In this document: one piece after another, positions 34,028 through 44,792 of the stretch | How the letters are laid out: every line of letters starts with the position of its first letter | Numbering within the stretch: the first letter of the stretch is position 1 | Origin: Nostoc linckia z4 | GTDB lineage: Bacteria; Cyanobacteriota; Cyanobacteriia; Cyanobacteriales; Nostocaceae | Assembly (NCBI RefSeq): GCF_002608075.1 | Contig: NZ_LAHA01000057.1 | Span: forward strand, 1-52,246 | DNA length: 52,246 nt | Reading direction: 5' to 3' | The notes under the pieces: model-generated | The model's database searches: none | Told to the model about the DNA's origin: nothing | What the model saw: only the letters and a program-made list of their open reading frames with translations | Translations under genes and position numbers: made by a program

Positions 34028-36733
34028 GTGTTAAATCGATTTCACAAATTAGCTTGGCGTCGTTTTCTGGGATTTCTCTTCTTAGTCAGCCTGACATTTT
34101 GTTTATGGCTGGGTTATGTCCCATTAACAGCTAAACAAATGACAATAGCGGAATTAGTAAACGCTCAGACTCCCGATGCGGCTCAACTGGTAAACCAAGG
34201 TATTGAACGCTACTCTAAGGGAGAGTTTCGCGGCGCGATCTCACGCTGGAAAACAGCTTTAGATATCTACCAAAAAAGTAATAACCGTGCTAATGCAGTA
34301 ATTGTCAGTGAAAATTTAGCAAGGGCGTATCAGCAGCTAGGAGAGAGTGAGGCAGCGCTTAGCTATTGGGAGCGTGTGATTAACTACTATCGCTCCTCTG
34401 GTGACTGGCAGCAGTTGGGGCGAATGCTCACCGAACAGGCGCAAGCTTATAGTAGTTTAGGACAACCAGGAAAAGCGATACAGCTCTTATGCGGTGCATC
34501 GGCAAAAAAACTGGAATCTAACAAAAAATCTCAAGAAAAACGAGAGTGTTTGCAAGGGAGTGCTTTACAAATTGCCCGCGAACAAAGAGATACACTAGGA
34601 GAAGTCGCAGCGCTAGGTAGTTTAGGAGAAGCTTATCGCCTCAGAGGAGATTACGACGAAGCAATTGAATACCTAGAACATGCGAAAAATCTTAAAAATC
34701 CAGCTTATGACTTTTTAGTACTGAATAGTTTGGGTAATGCCCATGTTAGTCGGGCGCAACTTTGGAATCTGCGTGCTAAGTCTGCCCAGCAACGCGGTGT
34801 CCCGAAGGCTAATGAATTTCAGCAAAAGGCTACCAATAATTACAAGCAAGCTTTGGAGTATTTTCAGTCCAGTCTCAAAGAAGCTCGCCAGCAAGACAAT
34901 AAACCCGGTGAAATGCGAAGCCTGCTGAATTTAATTCAGCTATATTACCGTACCCAAGCCATAAATTTAGTTGATCCCGCTCAGATTAACGCAGATATCG
35001 AACAAGCTTTAGCTCTGTTGGGTAGATTACCCGATTCTATTAATAAAGTATATGCAGCTATAGATTTAGCGAATCTACCTGCTGCTGATGTTGAAGTCAC
35101 TTCATCCTTAACTCAATGTCCGCAGCGAAAACTACTAAATACACAGATACAAGAATTACTCAAAGGGGCGATCTCAATTGCTCAAACACTGCAAGACTCT
35201 CGTGCTGAGTCTTTTGCTATGGGGGCGCTTGGTCATTTTTATGAATGTCGCCAGGAATATAAACAAGCCCTAGAATTAACCCAGAAAGCACTGTGGGTAG
35301 CTGACCAAAAATTGAAGGCTAAAGATAGCTTATATTTGTGGGAGTGGCAAGCAGGAAGAATTTTACAAGTACAGGGGAAAAAGTTAGATGCACTCCCTTT
35401 TTATCAAAGAGCGTATAATACCCTAGAAAAAATCCGCAGCGATATTTTAATTGCAGACCGCGATTTACAATTTGACTTTCGAGATATTATTGAGCCTATC
35501 TATCGTCAGTTAGCACATTTTCAACTTGAGTTAGCTTCGCTAGTATCAATGGACAGCGAAAACCGTAATAAAGAATTAAATAGCGCCCTCGAAACAATTA
35601 ATTCTTTGAAACTAGCAGAACTACAAAATTATTTTGGTAATGATTGTATATTGACTGCACTCAATGACCAAAAAGTTGATGAACTACTCAAAGAAGATAC
35701 TGCGGTTTTTAGCTCAATTATTCTAGAAGATGGTACTGCGATTCTTCTTAGTCTACCAAATCAGGTAAAACGGCTATATTGGATTAATCAGAATCGGGGA
35801 GATTTTAGAGATAAAATCGAAAAGTTTCGTGCAGGTTTGACCCAAGGACTAGTGTCAATTAACTATGATACTACATTGGCAGAAAATTTATATGATTTGA
35901 TAATTCGTCCTTTGGAAGGTGATTTAAAATCACACAAAATAAAAACCATCGTTTTTATCCAAGATGGTTTCTTACGTAACGTGCCAATGGCGGCACTTTA
36001 TGACAAAAATGAAAAGAGATATTTAATAGAAAAGTATGCCATTGCTATCAGCCCTAGCTTACGGTTGACAGCGCCTAAAAAACTCAATACTCAAGCAAGT
36101 CGAGCTTTAATTTTAGGTGTGAGTAAAGAAGCCACGGTTGATGAGCAAAAATTTCCGGCTTTGACAAGCGTTTCCACAGAAATCAAATCAGTACAAAAAC
36201 TATTTCCGGAGAGTAAACAGCTTTTGAATGAAAAATTTGATTCTAAAAACTTAGAAGAAGAAATTGAAAAAACAGCTTATCCCATTATTCACATGGCAAC
36301 TCATGCTCAGTTTGGCACAATTCCAGAAGATACTTTTCTTGTCGCAGGAAATAATAGTAAATTAACTATCAATCAACTAGAAACTATCCTGCGACAAGTC
36401 AGCGGCGGTTCTAATTCAATTGAACTTTTAGCGTTAACAGCTTGTCAAACAGCTGCGGGCGATGACCGCGCAACTTTAGGTTTAGCTGGTGTCGCCTTAC
36501 AAGTTGGAACGAGAAGTGCTATGGCTTCACTGTGGTCTGTAGGAGATGAATCTACAGCAGATTTAGTGACAGAGTTTTATAATAAGTTACGCGAACCGGG
36601 AATGAGTAAAGCACAAGCTTTACAAGCTGCTCAAATCAAACTAATTGAGGCAAAAAAAAGACCAGAAATTAACGACCAATATGATAATCCCTATTATTGG
36701 GCACCGTTTATTATTATTGGTAATTGGTTGTAA
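34028..36733 (+). CDS. TPR-CHAT protein (caspase-like peptidase with tetratricopeptide repeats)
   Basis: A 901-residue protein from a GTG with GGAG seven bases upstream. A membrane anchor or signal (FLGFLFLVSLTFCLWLGYV, about 14-32) is followed by TPRs from about 50 to 480 (GIERYSKGEFRGAISRWKTA, YRLRGDYDEAIEYLEHAKNL). The C-terminal CHAT domain (about 570-901) contains HMATHAQFG (catalytic His759), LTACQTA (Cys806), then SAMASLWSVGDESTADL and a final NPYYWAPFIIIGNW. CHAT proteases cut protein partners when the TPR arm senses a signal; related TPR-CHAT acts in gasdermin and Craspase systems. The N-terminal anchor puts it at the membrane or in the periplasm. It is convergent with the lipase-dynamin operon. 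Confidence 0.85.
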   Translation: MLNRFHKLAWRRFLGFLFLVSLTFCLWLGYVPLTAKQMTIAELVNAQTPDAAQLVNQGIERYSKGEFRGAISRWKTALDIYQKSNNRANAVIVSENLARAYQQLGESEAALSYWERVINYYRSSGDWQQLGRMLTEQAQAYSSLGQPGKAIQLLCGASAKKLESNKKSQEKRECLQGSALQIAREQRDTLGEVAALGSLGEAYRLRGDYDEAIEYLEHAKNLKNPAYDFLVLNSLGNAHVSRAQLWNLRAKSAQQRGVPKANEFQQKATNNYKQALEYFQSSLKEARQQDNKPGEMRSLLNLIQLYYRTQAINLVDPAQINADIEQALALLGRLPDSINKVYAAIDLANLPAADVEVTSSLTQCPQRKLLNTQIQELLKGAISIAQTLQDSRAESFAMGALGHFYECRQEYKQALELTQKALWVADQKLKAKDSLYLWEWQAGRILQVQGKKLDALPFYQRAYNTLEKIRSDILIADRDLQFDFRDIIEPIYRQLAHFQLELASLVSMDSENRNKELNSALETINSLKLAELQNYFGNDCILTALNDQKVDELLKEDTAVFSSIILEDGTAILLSLPNQVKRLYWINQNRGDFRDKIEKFRAGLTQGLVSINYDTTLAENLYDLIIRPLEGDLKSHKIKTIVFIQDGFLRNVPMAALYDKNEKRYLIEKYAIAISPSLRLTAPKKLNTQASRALILGVSKEATVDEQKFPALTSVSTEIKSVQKLFPESKQLLNEKFDSKNLEEEIEKTAYPIIHMATHAQFGTIPEDTFLVAGNNSKLTINQLETILRQVSGGSNSIELLALTACQTAAGDDRATLGLAGVALQVGTRSAMASLWSVGDESTADLVTEFYNKLREPGMSKAQALQAAQIKLIEAKKRPEINDQYDNPYYWAPFIIIGNWL

Positions 36734-36881
36734 TTTAACATACGCTAATGACTACTAGATTTTCTCCAAAATTTACAACTGTTAGTCATCAGTAATGCTC
36801 ATGTAAGATAATTTTTTGAAGAGCATAAGTTGGAAGTTATGAAGTTGGCGTAAAGCTGAGGAAGATCCCGTAGCCAAGTTT

Positions 36882-37925
36882 CTAATAGCGTTTCTCTGTG
36901 AAGCTGCACCTTTTCTCATGACTTGAAGGCGATTTGTTGAACATAATTGATTGTGCTGAAGATTTACTCCAAGGTGGAAGCTTACCAAAGTTCAGCCTTT
37001 CTACATATTTGATGGCACGATGCTCCTGTAACGAGGTTTGAATCAAAGTTTTGATTAGCTCCCTCAATCTATTGTTGACATTGCTTTTATTGTTATCTCC
37101 CTGTGTGCTAACCTGTAGCTGGGGAAGTAATATTTTGGAGAACTGAACCCACTGCCAGGTATTACCGATGTTAGGTTGATCTAGCTGACGAATCTGATAA
37201 TTTTTTTCTATAAGATACTCAGAGCCTACATGGCAATACTCAGAAAGCGTTTGTAAAAGATGTGGGTTTTGGTTAGCGATCGCCCCATGTAAGCGAGGTA
37301 TTCGGTTAACTAGGATAGTAATTATTTTTGGTAAGTGTGGAATGAAATCGCCAGCATTGCGGAATCTGTATAGTGGTGTATCTAGCATTAATTCCACTGT
37401 ACTAACTGGCGGTGCACCAAAGGTATAAGTTTCTAGAACATGAGGTTCTATTGGCTTTAAACCAGGCTCTTGCAGCCGTTTTGCAATTAATGTAGCTGCT
37501 GCACCTCCTAAACTGTGTCCAGTAATGAAAATATCTTTCCTACCGTTGTCTTCTCGTAACAGAAAGTCTTGCAATTGTTCCCAGAAACTTTCTACATAAG
37601 TGTTAAAACCAGAATGAATGGCTTCAGAGTTGGTTTGTACCAGTAAGTTAAGGAAATAATCATCTAGGTTTTCTGTTCCTCTGATCGCAATTACAATGTT
37701 ACTCGGTGTGGACAAAATTAAACCACAGCAAGCTAATTCACTTGTGGAATTAAAGAGGCGCGGACTATGAAGAAATTCAATTGTTTGATACTGCGGTACA
37801 AATGGTAAACACCCTGACTTCAGGATGTTGCAAACAACTTCTACTCCCTGGTTTTGAGCGATGTAAGCTAGTTGGGAGAGACTAGCCATTTCGAGCGATC
37901 GTGCACGGCTAAAACTATTGTTCAT
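36882..37925 (-). CDS. Class 3 lipase family alpha/beta hydrolase
   Basis: A 347-residue Lipase_3-type hydrolase. The nucleophile elbow TGHSLGG places Ser138, FRNAGDFIPHLP gives Asp193, and YCHVGSEY gives His232, an intact triad. The oxyanion region IVIAIRGTENLDDY is at about 77-90. No signal peptide is seen, so it probably acts inside the cell on membrane lipids. The last 100 residues are polar with no known domain. It is the last gene of the minus-strand operon, 139 nt after the first dynamin-like gene. A phospholipase paired with membrane-remodelling GTPases is suggestive of a membrane-attack or repair function. Confidence 0.8.
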   Translation of the reverse strand: MNNSFSRARSLEMASLSQLAYIAQNQGVEVVCNILKSGCLPFVPQYQTIEFLHSPRLFNSTSELACCGLILSTPSNIVIAIRGTENLDDYFLNLLVQTNSEAIHSGFNTYVESFWEQLQDFLLREDNGRKDIFITGHSLGGAAATLIAKRLQEPGLKPIEPHVLETYTFGAPPVSTVELMLDTPLYRFRNAGDFIPHLPKIITILVNRIPRLHGAIANQNPHLLQTLSEYCHVGSEYLIEKNYQIRQLDQPNIGNTWQWVQFSKILLPQLQVSTQGDNNKSNVNNRLRELIKTLIQTSLQEHRAIKYVERLNFGKLPPWSKSSAQSIMFNKSPSSHEKRCSFTEKRY

Positions 37926-38064
37926 TTGTTATATCTTCAAGTTTTTGTTTGTATTCCACTCAGAGATTTCCTCTAATTATCAATTACTAAATTAGACGAT
38001 GATTCTGAGAAATATAGAGCAAGGCGGACTATACAGCCCGCCCTACACGGGATGTCTGCAACAG

Positions 38065-40131
38065 TTAGACGCTCATAATCTCCACAAGCTGGTCAGATAG
38101 CCGCTGGGCATTACCAAGAATCTTTTCAGTTTCAGTACGAATTTCATTGAGTTCTTGGCGTTCGTTTTCATTCAAAACTTCGTTTCGTCCCCGCTTGTCA
38201 TTGAGATCATTTAGAGTCTTTTGGGTGTTGTCGAGAAATGTCTCTACTTCCTGACGCAGCGTTAGTTTCAGCACTTCAAAAGGCTCTGCAATCTGCTCAT
38301 CAATTTTTTGGTCAAGGCGCTCTTGTCGGACTCGATTTTCAATTGCCTGTAGCACTTTCTCCTTGTAGTCTTTTCTGAAATTTTCCACCCTGTCCCGAGC
38401 AAATAGCATTTTGGCAAACTGATCGCCTGTGAAAACAGACAAAAGTCCGGTAGCGATTACAACAGGCCAAAAAGCAGCTGCCGTTAATCCTATAGCTCCG
38501 GCAATTACTCCAGCTAGGAAAAACGTGCCAATGCTAGCACCAGCACCAGCAAAAGCACCTTTTACCCCCGCTACACGATATCCTGACCAGATACCACCAA
38601 ATCCTGTAAATGCTGACAGAGCGCCAGTGATTGCGTCCGCAGCACCACTTGTTTTGCGATCTGAACTCGCTACGATATCGTCACCAAATTGCATTTGAAC
38701 GTTTGTGAGAGCCTGATCGACTGATTCAGCAAAATCTTTCAGGCGCTCAACCTCCTGATCGATTCCTTTCTGAATTTCATTTTGGATCTTCTCTGATAAT
38801 TTATCTGTGGCACGTTGCAGAGCTTTAGAGACTTGATCACCCAGCTTTTTAGCTAGAGCCTTTTTGTTATTCACTTCTTTTGGCTCAATAGCTGTGTTTT
38901 GAATCGCCTCTTCCGCTGCTTGTTTTAATTCAGCAGGAAGATTATAAATTAAAGGTCGCACTAGCAACTTAACGTTGGCAGCAGCACCATCAATAAGACT
39001 AAGTTCTTTTGTCTGTCTCTCTCGGATAGCAGCAATCTCAGCCACGCTTTTTCCATAAGCAGCTTGGAACTCTTGTTGCTTCATTTGCAGGGCGCTTTCT
39101 TGGATGTGGAGGGTGGAGAGGATTTCTTTAGCTGAAGCGATCGCTCGGTTAGCAGGCACTTGTAAGAGAATCACCGCCCGCTCTTTTGTCAGAAACTTGT
39201 CTAAAGCTCCCTCAAATGTCCGAAAGCCACTTTGAGTATTTAGTGCCTCATCGCCTTTTTTCTTGGCTTCTAATGCTTTTTTGATATAAATACCAAATAC
39301 TTTGGGTTCGCCAATCTTTTGCACGTAGGCTTTGTACTCCTCAGACTTGTCGCCAAACTGATCTGCGGCTCGCTCCAACACATTTTGCTGAATTTTAGCT
39401 TTAATGTGCTGAACTAGGCGATCGGCTTCTTCAGGAGTGTAGGTATCCCAAATATTCACGACAAAAATAACACGTCCCAAATCGCTAGTCAGTAATTTGT
39501 TTTCCAGGAAATCCTTCTCATATTCACCGAAAGGATTTTGAGCCAAAATAATCATAATGGCTGCATCAACCTGGGGTAAAACTGACAGGGTAACATTAGT
39601 CATGTTTTGATCGTCATCCAGTCCTGGCGTATCGATAACTTCGATATTATTTTGGCAATAGGGAACTGGATAATAGACAACTGCTTCTTTAATTGACTCG
39701 GCAGTAATCTTAGATTCTGGTGTCAGTTTAGTGACATAATCAGTCAAATTTTCAATTGGAACAATCTCCTTTTTTGGGTTGCCATGTTCATCTTTTTCTT
39801 TAAATAGAACTTCCACCGAGGGGGTTATTCCATACTTAACGCGATTTAGTGTGGCAGTTGTAGGCAAAACATCTGATGGCAGAATTTTATCACCTAGCAG
39901 AGCATTAATGAAAGTGCTTTTACCACGTCTGAAACAACCAACAATGGCAACGGAAAAAGTTCTTTCTGCAACCCGCTTCAAAACTTCATCAATTAAATCA
40001 ACTGATTTTGTGAGCTTGAGCTTTTGGGAAAAGTCTCGCAATTTATTCAAGTCAGTCAGTAGGGTACGCTCAACTTTAATTACATCGATCACGGTATCAA
40101 CAGACATGGTTTGGTTGATTGTAGATGTCAT
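38065..40131 (-). CDS. Dynamin-like GTPase 1
   Basis: A 688-residue bacterial dynamin-like protein: G1 GCFRRGKST at 65-73, G2 threonines LPTTATL (89-95), G3 DTPGLDD (about 168-174), G4-like VNIWD (about 226-230). A long helical stalk follows, with a hydrophobic paddle/membrane hairpin around residues 500-565 (GIWSGYRVAGVKGAFAGAGA, then FFLAGVIAGAIGLTAAAFWP). The C-terminus ELNEIRTETEKILGNAQRLSDQL matches the tail of dynamin 2. Family members bind and remodel membrane on GTP turnover. Separated by 54 nt from the second GTPase gene. Confidence 0.85.
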   Translation of the reverse strand: MTSTINQTMSVDTVIDVIKVERTLLTDLNKLRDFSQKLKLTKSVDLIDEVLKRVAERTFSVAIVGCFRRGKSTFINALLGDKILPSDVLPTTATLNRVKYGITPSVEVLFKEKDEHGNPKKEIVPIENLTDYVTKLTPESKITAESIKEAVVYYPVPYCQNNIEVIDTPGLDDDQNMTNVTLSVLPQVDAAIMIILAQNPFGEYEKDFLENKLLTSDLGRVIFVVNIWDTYTPEEADRLVQHIKAKIQQNVLERAADQFGDKSEEYKAYVQKIGEPKVFGIYIKKALEAKKKGDEALNTQSGFRTFEGALDKFLTKERAVILLQVPANRAIASAKEILSTLHIQESALQMKQQEFQAAYGKSVAEIAAIRERQTKELSLIDGAAANVKLLVRPLIYNLPAELKQAAEEAIQNTAIEPKEVNNKKALAKKLGDQVSKALQRATDKLSEKIQNEIQKGIDQEVERLKDFAESVDQALTNVQMQFGDDIVASSDRKTSGAADAITGALSAFTGFGGIWSGYRVAGVKGAFAGAGASIGTFFLAGVIAGAIGLTAAAFWPVVIATGLLSVFTGDQFAKMLFARDRVENFRKDYKEKVLQAIENRVRQERLDQKIDEQIAEPFEVLKLTLRQEVETFLDNTQKTLNDLNDKRGRNEVLNENERQELNEIRTETEKILGNAQRLSDQLVEIMSV

Positions 40132-40185
40132 TGCTAAGTTCTCCTTAGTAAGTGTTGATTTTTTGTTGTAGATGGAAATGAAACT

Positions 40186-42156
40186 TTATGCACTTAGTTG
40201 GCTGAGTTGTTCAGAAAGTTTTTGAGCATTGCCCATAATTTTCTGTACCTCTAATCGAATTTGATTGAGTTCTCTGTGTTTAGCTACAAACGTGGCTTCA
40301 CGTTGTCCACATATTTGAGCAAGCTGATTTTGGGTCGTATCTAAAATTGAGATCACCTCCTTTATGAATAAAGTTTGTAGTTCTTCTAGCTGGGAAAAAG
40401 CCTTAGAGATATAGTTATCAACAGTTTGATTGACATTCATTAATCCCAGTTGCTTTTCAATCTCTGTCATAACTTGGGGTTGGTACTTTTCCTTAAATTT
40501 GTTGGCTTTCATATTGGCACCAACACCAGCACCAATTGCACCTCCAATCGCAGCCCCAATAGGAGTTCCCGCAGTTAATACAAAACCAAGAACAGCCCCG
40601 ATAGCAGTTCCCGCACCATTCGACTCCTCGGTAAATACAAAAACTTCTGAATTGTTAGGAAATGAAAGAGATAAGGTGCTTGGCTGTTGTTGATTAAAGG
40701 AATCACAAACTTTTTTAACCGATCGCACAATGTTCATTGCTCTGGTGTAAATTGTTGTGTCTAATCCTAGCTGAGTCATTTTCGGGCTAATTCGCTGTAT
40801 AACTTGCTCGAATAACTCAGCAAATTCCCTGATTTTTTTCCATCCTATAGTCAATGCTTCCTGCGTTTCTGTCTGAATTTCTTTAGCTACCTTTCTGCTA
40901 GCTTTTTGCACAGCATCCAATACCTTATTAGGTAGTTCAGTCTGATTATCAGTGTTTGCAGTAATTGATTGAATAACTTCTTCAACAGCAGCTTTAAGTT
41001 TGTTTTCTAGGCGATAGTATGATGCGTGCGATTGTGTCTTAACACTTGTTGCTATAGTATCAATTGATTGAGTAGCTTCTATTTTTGTACGATGAATTGT
41101 GGAAAGCTCATTGGCGATAACTTGGCTATATTTCCTCAAATTAGCTTGTTCTAGTTCCAAAAAATTCTGTTGAATTTCGACACTTTTGATAATTTCTGTA
41201 GCTGAGTTAATGATTTGATTAACAGTTAATTCTAAGCGAATTAATCCTCGCTCTCGACTGATAATGTTTTTCAAAGCATATTCAAAATTAACTAAGCAGC
41301 TTTGAGCTAGTAATGCCATATTATTAGCTTGCTTGGCTTGCAATGCTTGTAAAGCTGAAACTCCAAAAACTCTGATTATGCCAATCCGTTTCCGGGATTC
41401 TTCAGCATTAGGCTGGTTTTCTGCCCACTGCTGAATACAAGTTTCAATCCGAGTTATAATTAAATTTATGACTTTCTCTGTGTCTTCATTAGAGTTGAGG
41501 CTGTCAATACCATTTACTACAAATAAAATCCTAAAAATCCCATTATCTAGTAACTTATTTGTGAGAAACTCTCCCTCAGAAATACCAAAAGGTGACAGAG
41601 GCGAAATCAGCATGATAGCCATTTCACACTGACGCAAAACTGACAACGTTACGGCAGTCATATTAGCATCATCACATAATCCTGGCGTGTCGATAATTTC
41701 TACGTTATTTTTTTGACAAAAAGGCACTGGATAATAAATCGTCGCTTCTTTTAGCTTGGCGGCTGTGGTTTCTGATTTTGAAGTAATTTTGGTTATATAA
41801 TCAGTCAATTCATGAAAGGCAATTTCTTGTTCACGACCATCTTTGAAACTGATTTTTGCCCCTGGTGTTGACTTATGAGTAATGCGGCTGAGAGTAGCAG
41901 TAGTAGCCAAGATATCTGAAGGCAGGATATCGTGACCAATAAGGGCATTAATGAATGTACTTTTACCGCGATTAAATTCTCCAACAACTGCAAGAGAAAA
42001 GGCATCTACTTCAATCCTTTGCAGAATGTCATTAATAAGTTCATTTTTGATCTGAAGTTTTTGGGAAAACTCTCGTAGTCGTTGTAAATTACTTACTAAT
42101 GTGAGTATCGTTTTTTTGTAATCGACAATGGCGGTTGAAGTAAACGTTTGGTTCAT
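40186..42156 (-). CDS. Dynamin-like GTPase 2
   Basis: A 656-residue paralogue: G1 GEFNRGKST at 59-67, LATTATL as switch 1, G3 DTPGLCDD, G4-like VNGID. The hydrophobic segment near 515-545 is a Gly/Ala-rich hairpin (AGTAIGAVLGFVLTAGTPIG). The tail ELNQIRLEVQKIMGNAQKLSEQL is nearly the same as in dynamin 1. Probably a hetero-oligomer partner, as seen when bacterial dynamins come in pairs. Confidence 0.85.
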   Translation of the reverse strand: MNQTFTSTAIVDYKKTILTLVSNLQRLREFSQKLQIKNELINDILQRIEVDAFSLAVVGEFNRGKSTFINALIGHDILPSDILATTATLSRITHKSTPGAKISFKDGREQEIAFHELTDYITKITSKSETTAAKLKEATIYYPVPFCQKNNVEIIDTPGLCDDANMTAVTLSVLRQCEMAIMLISPLSPFGISEGEFLTNKLLDNGIFRILFVVNGIDSLNSNEDTEKVINLIITRIETCIQQWAENQPNAEESRKRIGIIRVFGVSALQALQAKQANNMALLAQSCLVNFEYALKNIISRERGLIRLELTVNQIINSATEIIKSVEIQQNFLELEQANLRKYSQVIANELSTIHRTKIEATQSIDTIATSVKTQSHASYYRLENKLKAAVEEVIQSITANTDNQTELPNKVLDAVQKASRKVAKEIQTETQEALTIGWKKIREFAELFEQVIQRISPKMTQLGLDTTIYTRAMNIVRSVKKVCDSFNQQQPSTLSLSFPNNSEVFVFTEESNGAGTAIGAVLGFVLTAGTPIGAAIGGAIGAGVGANMKANKFKEKYQPQVMTEIEKQLGLMNVNQTVDNYISKAFSQLEELQTLFIKEVISILDTTQNQLAQICGQREATFVAKHRELNQIRLEVQKIMGNAQKLSEQLSQLSA

Positions 42157-42274
42157 TGTTAATAAGCCCTCTTGCTTCTATCTACTTCTGAGTAGATTTA
42201 ACTTATGCAGAATTAGTTTGGGGCAACCGAGCGGGGGATTTCCCCTACAAAATCATCTTTTAAATGTGCCACAC

Positions 42275-44728
42275 CTATTGTTGTAGTGCTGTGACGATTT
42301 CTGTTTTTAAAGCTGAGGCTGTGTCAATCATTCGCCGCCAGGCTGGTTCATCTGCTGCGACAAAAGAGTTGTTATTAACAGCAGTGTTTCTCGCAGATTG
42401 CCAAGTGGCTTGCTGATGTTTTGTATCGTCGCTTAATTCGCGATAGAAATGGTGCAGACGCTCATAAATTGCGCTACAGTATTCTTCGAGCGCTCGGTCA
42501 ACGCTGGGTTCTAATGCCTGAGCCACCATTTGGCGCTGCTCTTCCAACTTTTCGTTCATCAGTCGCTCGCTCAAATATGTTGTGCCGAGGCTAGCCACAA
42601 TGCCAGCAGGACCACCAAAAATATAGCTGCCAACCATAGCGGCACTACTACCAATTCTTGTTAGAAAGCGATATTGTTGAATGTCACTCATTTCTAATTG
42701 ACTAGGTTTGTAACTGATATCCAACGGTTCGGAGGTCAGTGCTAAAGAGTTAGCGGCCTTACTTGTCATTTGAATAGAAAAGGAGTGTGAAACTTGATTT
42801 TGCAGCCACGCAAAATCACGAGCGATCGCCTTCATAAAAAAATCTTCTGATTTGCGACTGAGTGATGGAAATTCGCGCCGCAAACGAAAAGGTAATTCCC
42901 GCTCCCACCATAATTTGGGATTGGATGTTCGGCTCAATTCAAAAGAAAGAACATCGAGCAGTTCAGTTTTTGCACTGAGAATTTTCTCCTTTAATTGCTG
43001 GTAGCACTGCTGGCATCGCTTGTCGAGTTCGCGGCAAATTTTCTGCCAATGAAGTTCTGCTTTTTTAGCTTCTGATTGCGCCCGCTGCAAGGCTTTTTCG
43101 CGTTCTACTGGGTTCATTCTTGCAGCTGCAATCGCTGCCTCACCAATTTTGCTCATCTGGCTGAGATGATCTGCAAGTTGTCCCGCTACCTTTTGACTGC
43201 GCCACGCTCGGCGATCGCCCTTGGACACCATTGCGGCAATTTGAGTTCGCACCGCATTGAGTACCATAGCCTCTGTAGTATCATCGACTGGATGCAGTGG
43301 CAAAATTGTTATATTCTCAGAGACTTCCGCCACCCGTCCGCGAATGTGTGCAAGTACCCTGGCCCGCTGTTCTTGGGCAATGGTGTCGAGATGAGAGACA
43401 ACAATGAGAATGCGATCAATGTGTCGCCCAATCATCTCTTGTTTAAGAAAAGCCCCTTCCCCCATGCCGAAAGGAGTGATAGCACTGACAACTAATATGG
43501 CAGCATCACATCGATTAAGCAAATCGAAGACGAGGGACGCATAATGTCCATTGAGGTCTCCTATTCCCGGAGCGTCAATTAATTCGACATCTAGCGATCG
43601 CAACCAAGGATCGTCTACAGTTAGCTGTACACGTGCAACCACTTGGCGATCACTGCCTGCTAAGTCGGTTGCCAGCAGATCGCTCCATGAAGATTCTTGC
43701 AATGATCGCACCTCGCTATGCTCTTTGGAAAAACGCACTTCCATGCATTCTTCTACCCCAGCAATAATTGAGGTGAGGATTGCCGTAGTCGAAAGCGTAC
43801 CAACAGGGACGAGAGAACGACCTAACAAACGGTTAATCAGAGTGCTTTTGCCACGATTGAATTCACCAACCATAGCGAGTCGAAAACCCGGCAGGTGCGA
43901 ACGGGCTTCCAGTGCTTGGAGTTCTGAAACCATATTCTCAAGCTCAGATGATTCTGCCAGCATCAGACATTTACGCAGCCAAGAGCCAATCCGCTCAGTC
44001 AGATCAGTGGGATGTTGAAAGCGGTTACCAGAAGACTTGTCTGTTTGCATGACTGCTTCCGGCGGCTTTACCTTTATCGAACTGTTGTCTGGTGTTAGAG
44101 CTTGTTCACTTGACCCCGAAGCTGTCAACGTGAAAGCTGCTACCTCTGAACGCAGCCATTTCCGACACTCCGGGATCAGAGCATGGTAATAAGGATAAAC
44201 TCCAACAGGCAAAAGTCCAGCGTAGTGTGCGGCAAGGGAAGCTAAATCAACCTGATGAGCAGGTGGAGTTAAGAGAATGCGATCAAGGGCAGAAAACAAG
44301 GCGTTTTCTCTCTGGGTACGTAATCTTGGCTCTAGAACGATCCGACAGCCGGCAGGGCGTGCAGGAATCGTTTTGGAATTGCGAAGCGATGCTGTGTCTT
44401 CGCGACTACGCAGGTCGATTTTTTGCACAACCTTTTCCTCTGGCCAAGACCATTCTACAGCCCCCCACGGCGCGAGCCATCCTTTTGAGCCATCTTCAAG
44501 CTGCTTAGAGACAGTAAGCAGGGAAATCAGCCTCCAATGTCCCTCTTGGTTAAACAGTACTGGCGGCAGGGCAACTGATTCCAAAGTTACCCACTCGCGC
44601 AGTTCTGGTGTTTTATGGATACCACGAGGTAAAGCCCCAACCCCAGTCTGCTTTACTGCTGGTTTAGCTTTAAGTTGTCGAAGTAAGCCGTGATCGATAG
44701 GCATGACAATTTCTCCTGAAATAGACAT
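42275..44728 (-). CDS. Dynamin-like GTPase 3 with long N-terminal extension
   Basis: An 817-residue member that differs from the other two. Residues 1-240 form an extra domain of unknown fold (REWVTLESVALPPVLFNQEG, ...PVGVYPYYHALIPECRKWLR). The GTPase follows: G1 GEFNRGKST at 288-296, GTLSTTAIL, G3 DAPGIGD, G4 VSHLD. A coiled stalk and a Gly-rich hydrophobic hairpin (SSAAMVGSYIFGGPAGIVAS, about 685-705) follow. It lacks the shared tail of dynamins 1 and 2. It may be the targeting subunit of a three-dynamin complex (inference). Confidence 0.8.
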   Translation of the reverse strand: MSISGEIVMPIDHGLLRQLKAKPAVKQTGVGALPRGIHKTPELREWVTLESVALPPVLFNQEGHWRLISLLTVSKQLEDGSKGWLAPWGAVEWSWPEEKVVQKIDLRSREDTASLRNSKTIPARPAGCRIVLEPRLRTQRENALFSALDRILLTPPAHQVDLASLAAHYAGLLPVGVYPYYHALIPECRKWLRSEVAAFTLTASGSSEQALTPDNSSIKVKPPEAVMQTDKSSGNRFQHPTDLTERIGSWLRKCLMLAESSELENMVSELQALEARSHLPGFRLAMVGEFNRGKSTLINRLLGRSLVPVGTLSTTAILTSIIAGVEECMEVRFSKEHSEVRSLQESSWSDLLATDLAGSDRQVVARVQLTVDDPWLRSLDVELIDAPGIGDLNGHYASLVFDLLNRCDAAILVVSAITPFGMGEGAFLKQEMIGRHIDRILIVVSHLDTIAQEQRARVLAHIRGRVAEVSENITILPLHPVDDTTEAMVLNAVRTQIAAMVSKGDRRAWRSQKVAGQLADHLSQMSKIGEAAIAAARMNPVEREKALQRAQSEAKKAELHWQKICRELDKRCQQCYQQLKEKILSAKTELLDVLSFELSRTSNPKLWWERELPFRLRREFPSLSRKSEDFFMKAIARDFAWLQNQVSHSFSIQMTSKAANSLALTSEPLDISYKPSQLEMSDIQQYRFLTRIGSSAAMVGSYIFGGPAGIVASLGTTYLSERLMNEKLEEQRQMVAQALEPSVDRALEEYCSAIYERLHHFYRELSDDTKHQQATWQSARNTAVNNNSFVAADEPAWRRMIDTASALKTEIVTALQQ

Positions 44729-44792
44729 AGTAGATTGGATAGCGCGATTGCAAAACCCAACAAATATTCTTGAAACTTGATACTGTTAGTTA

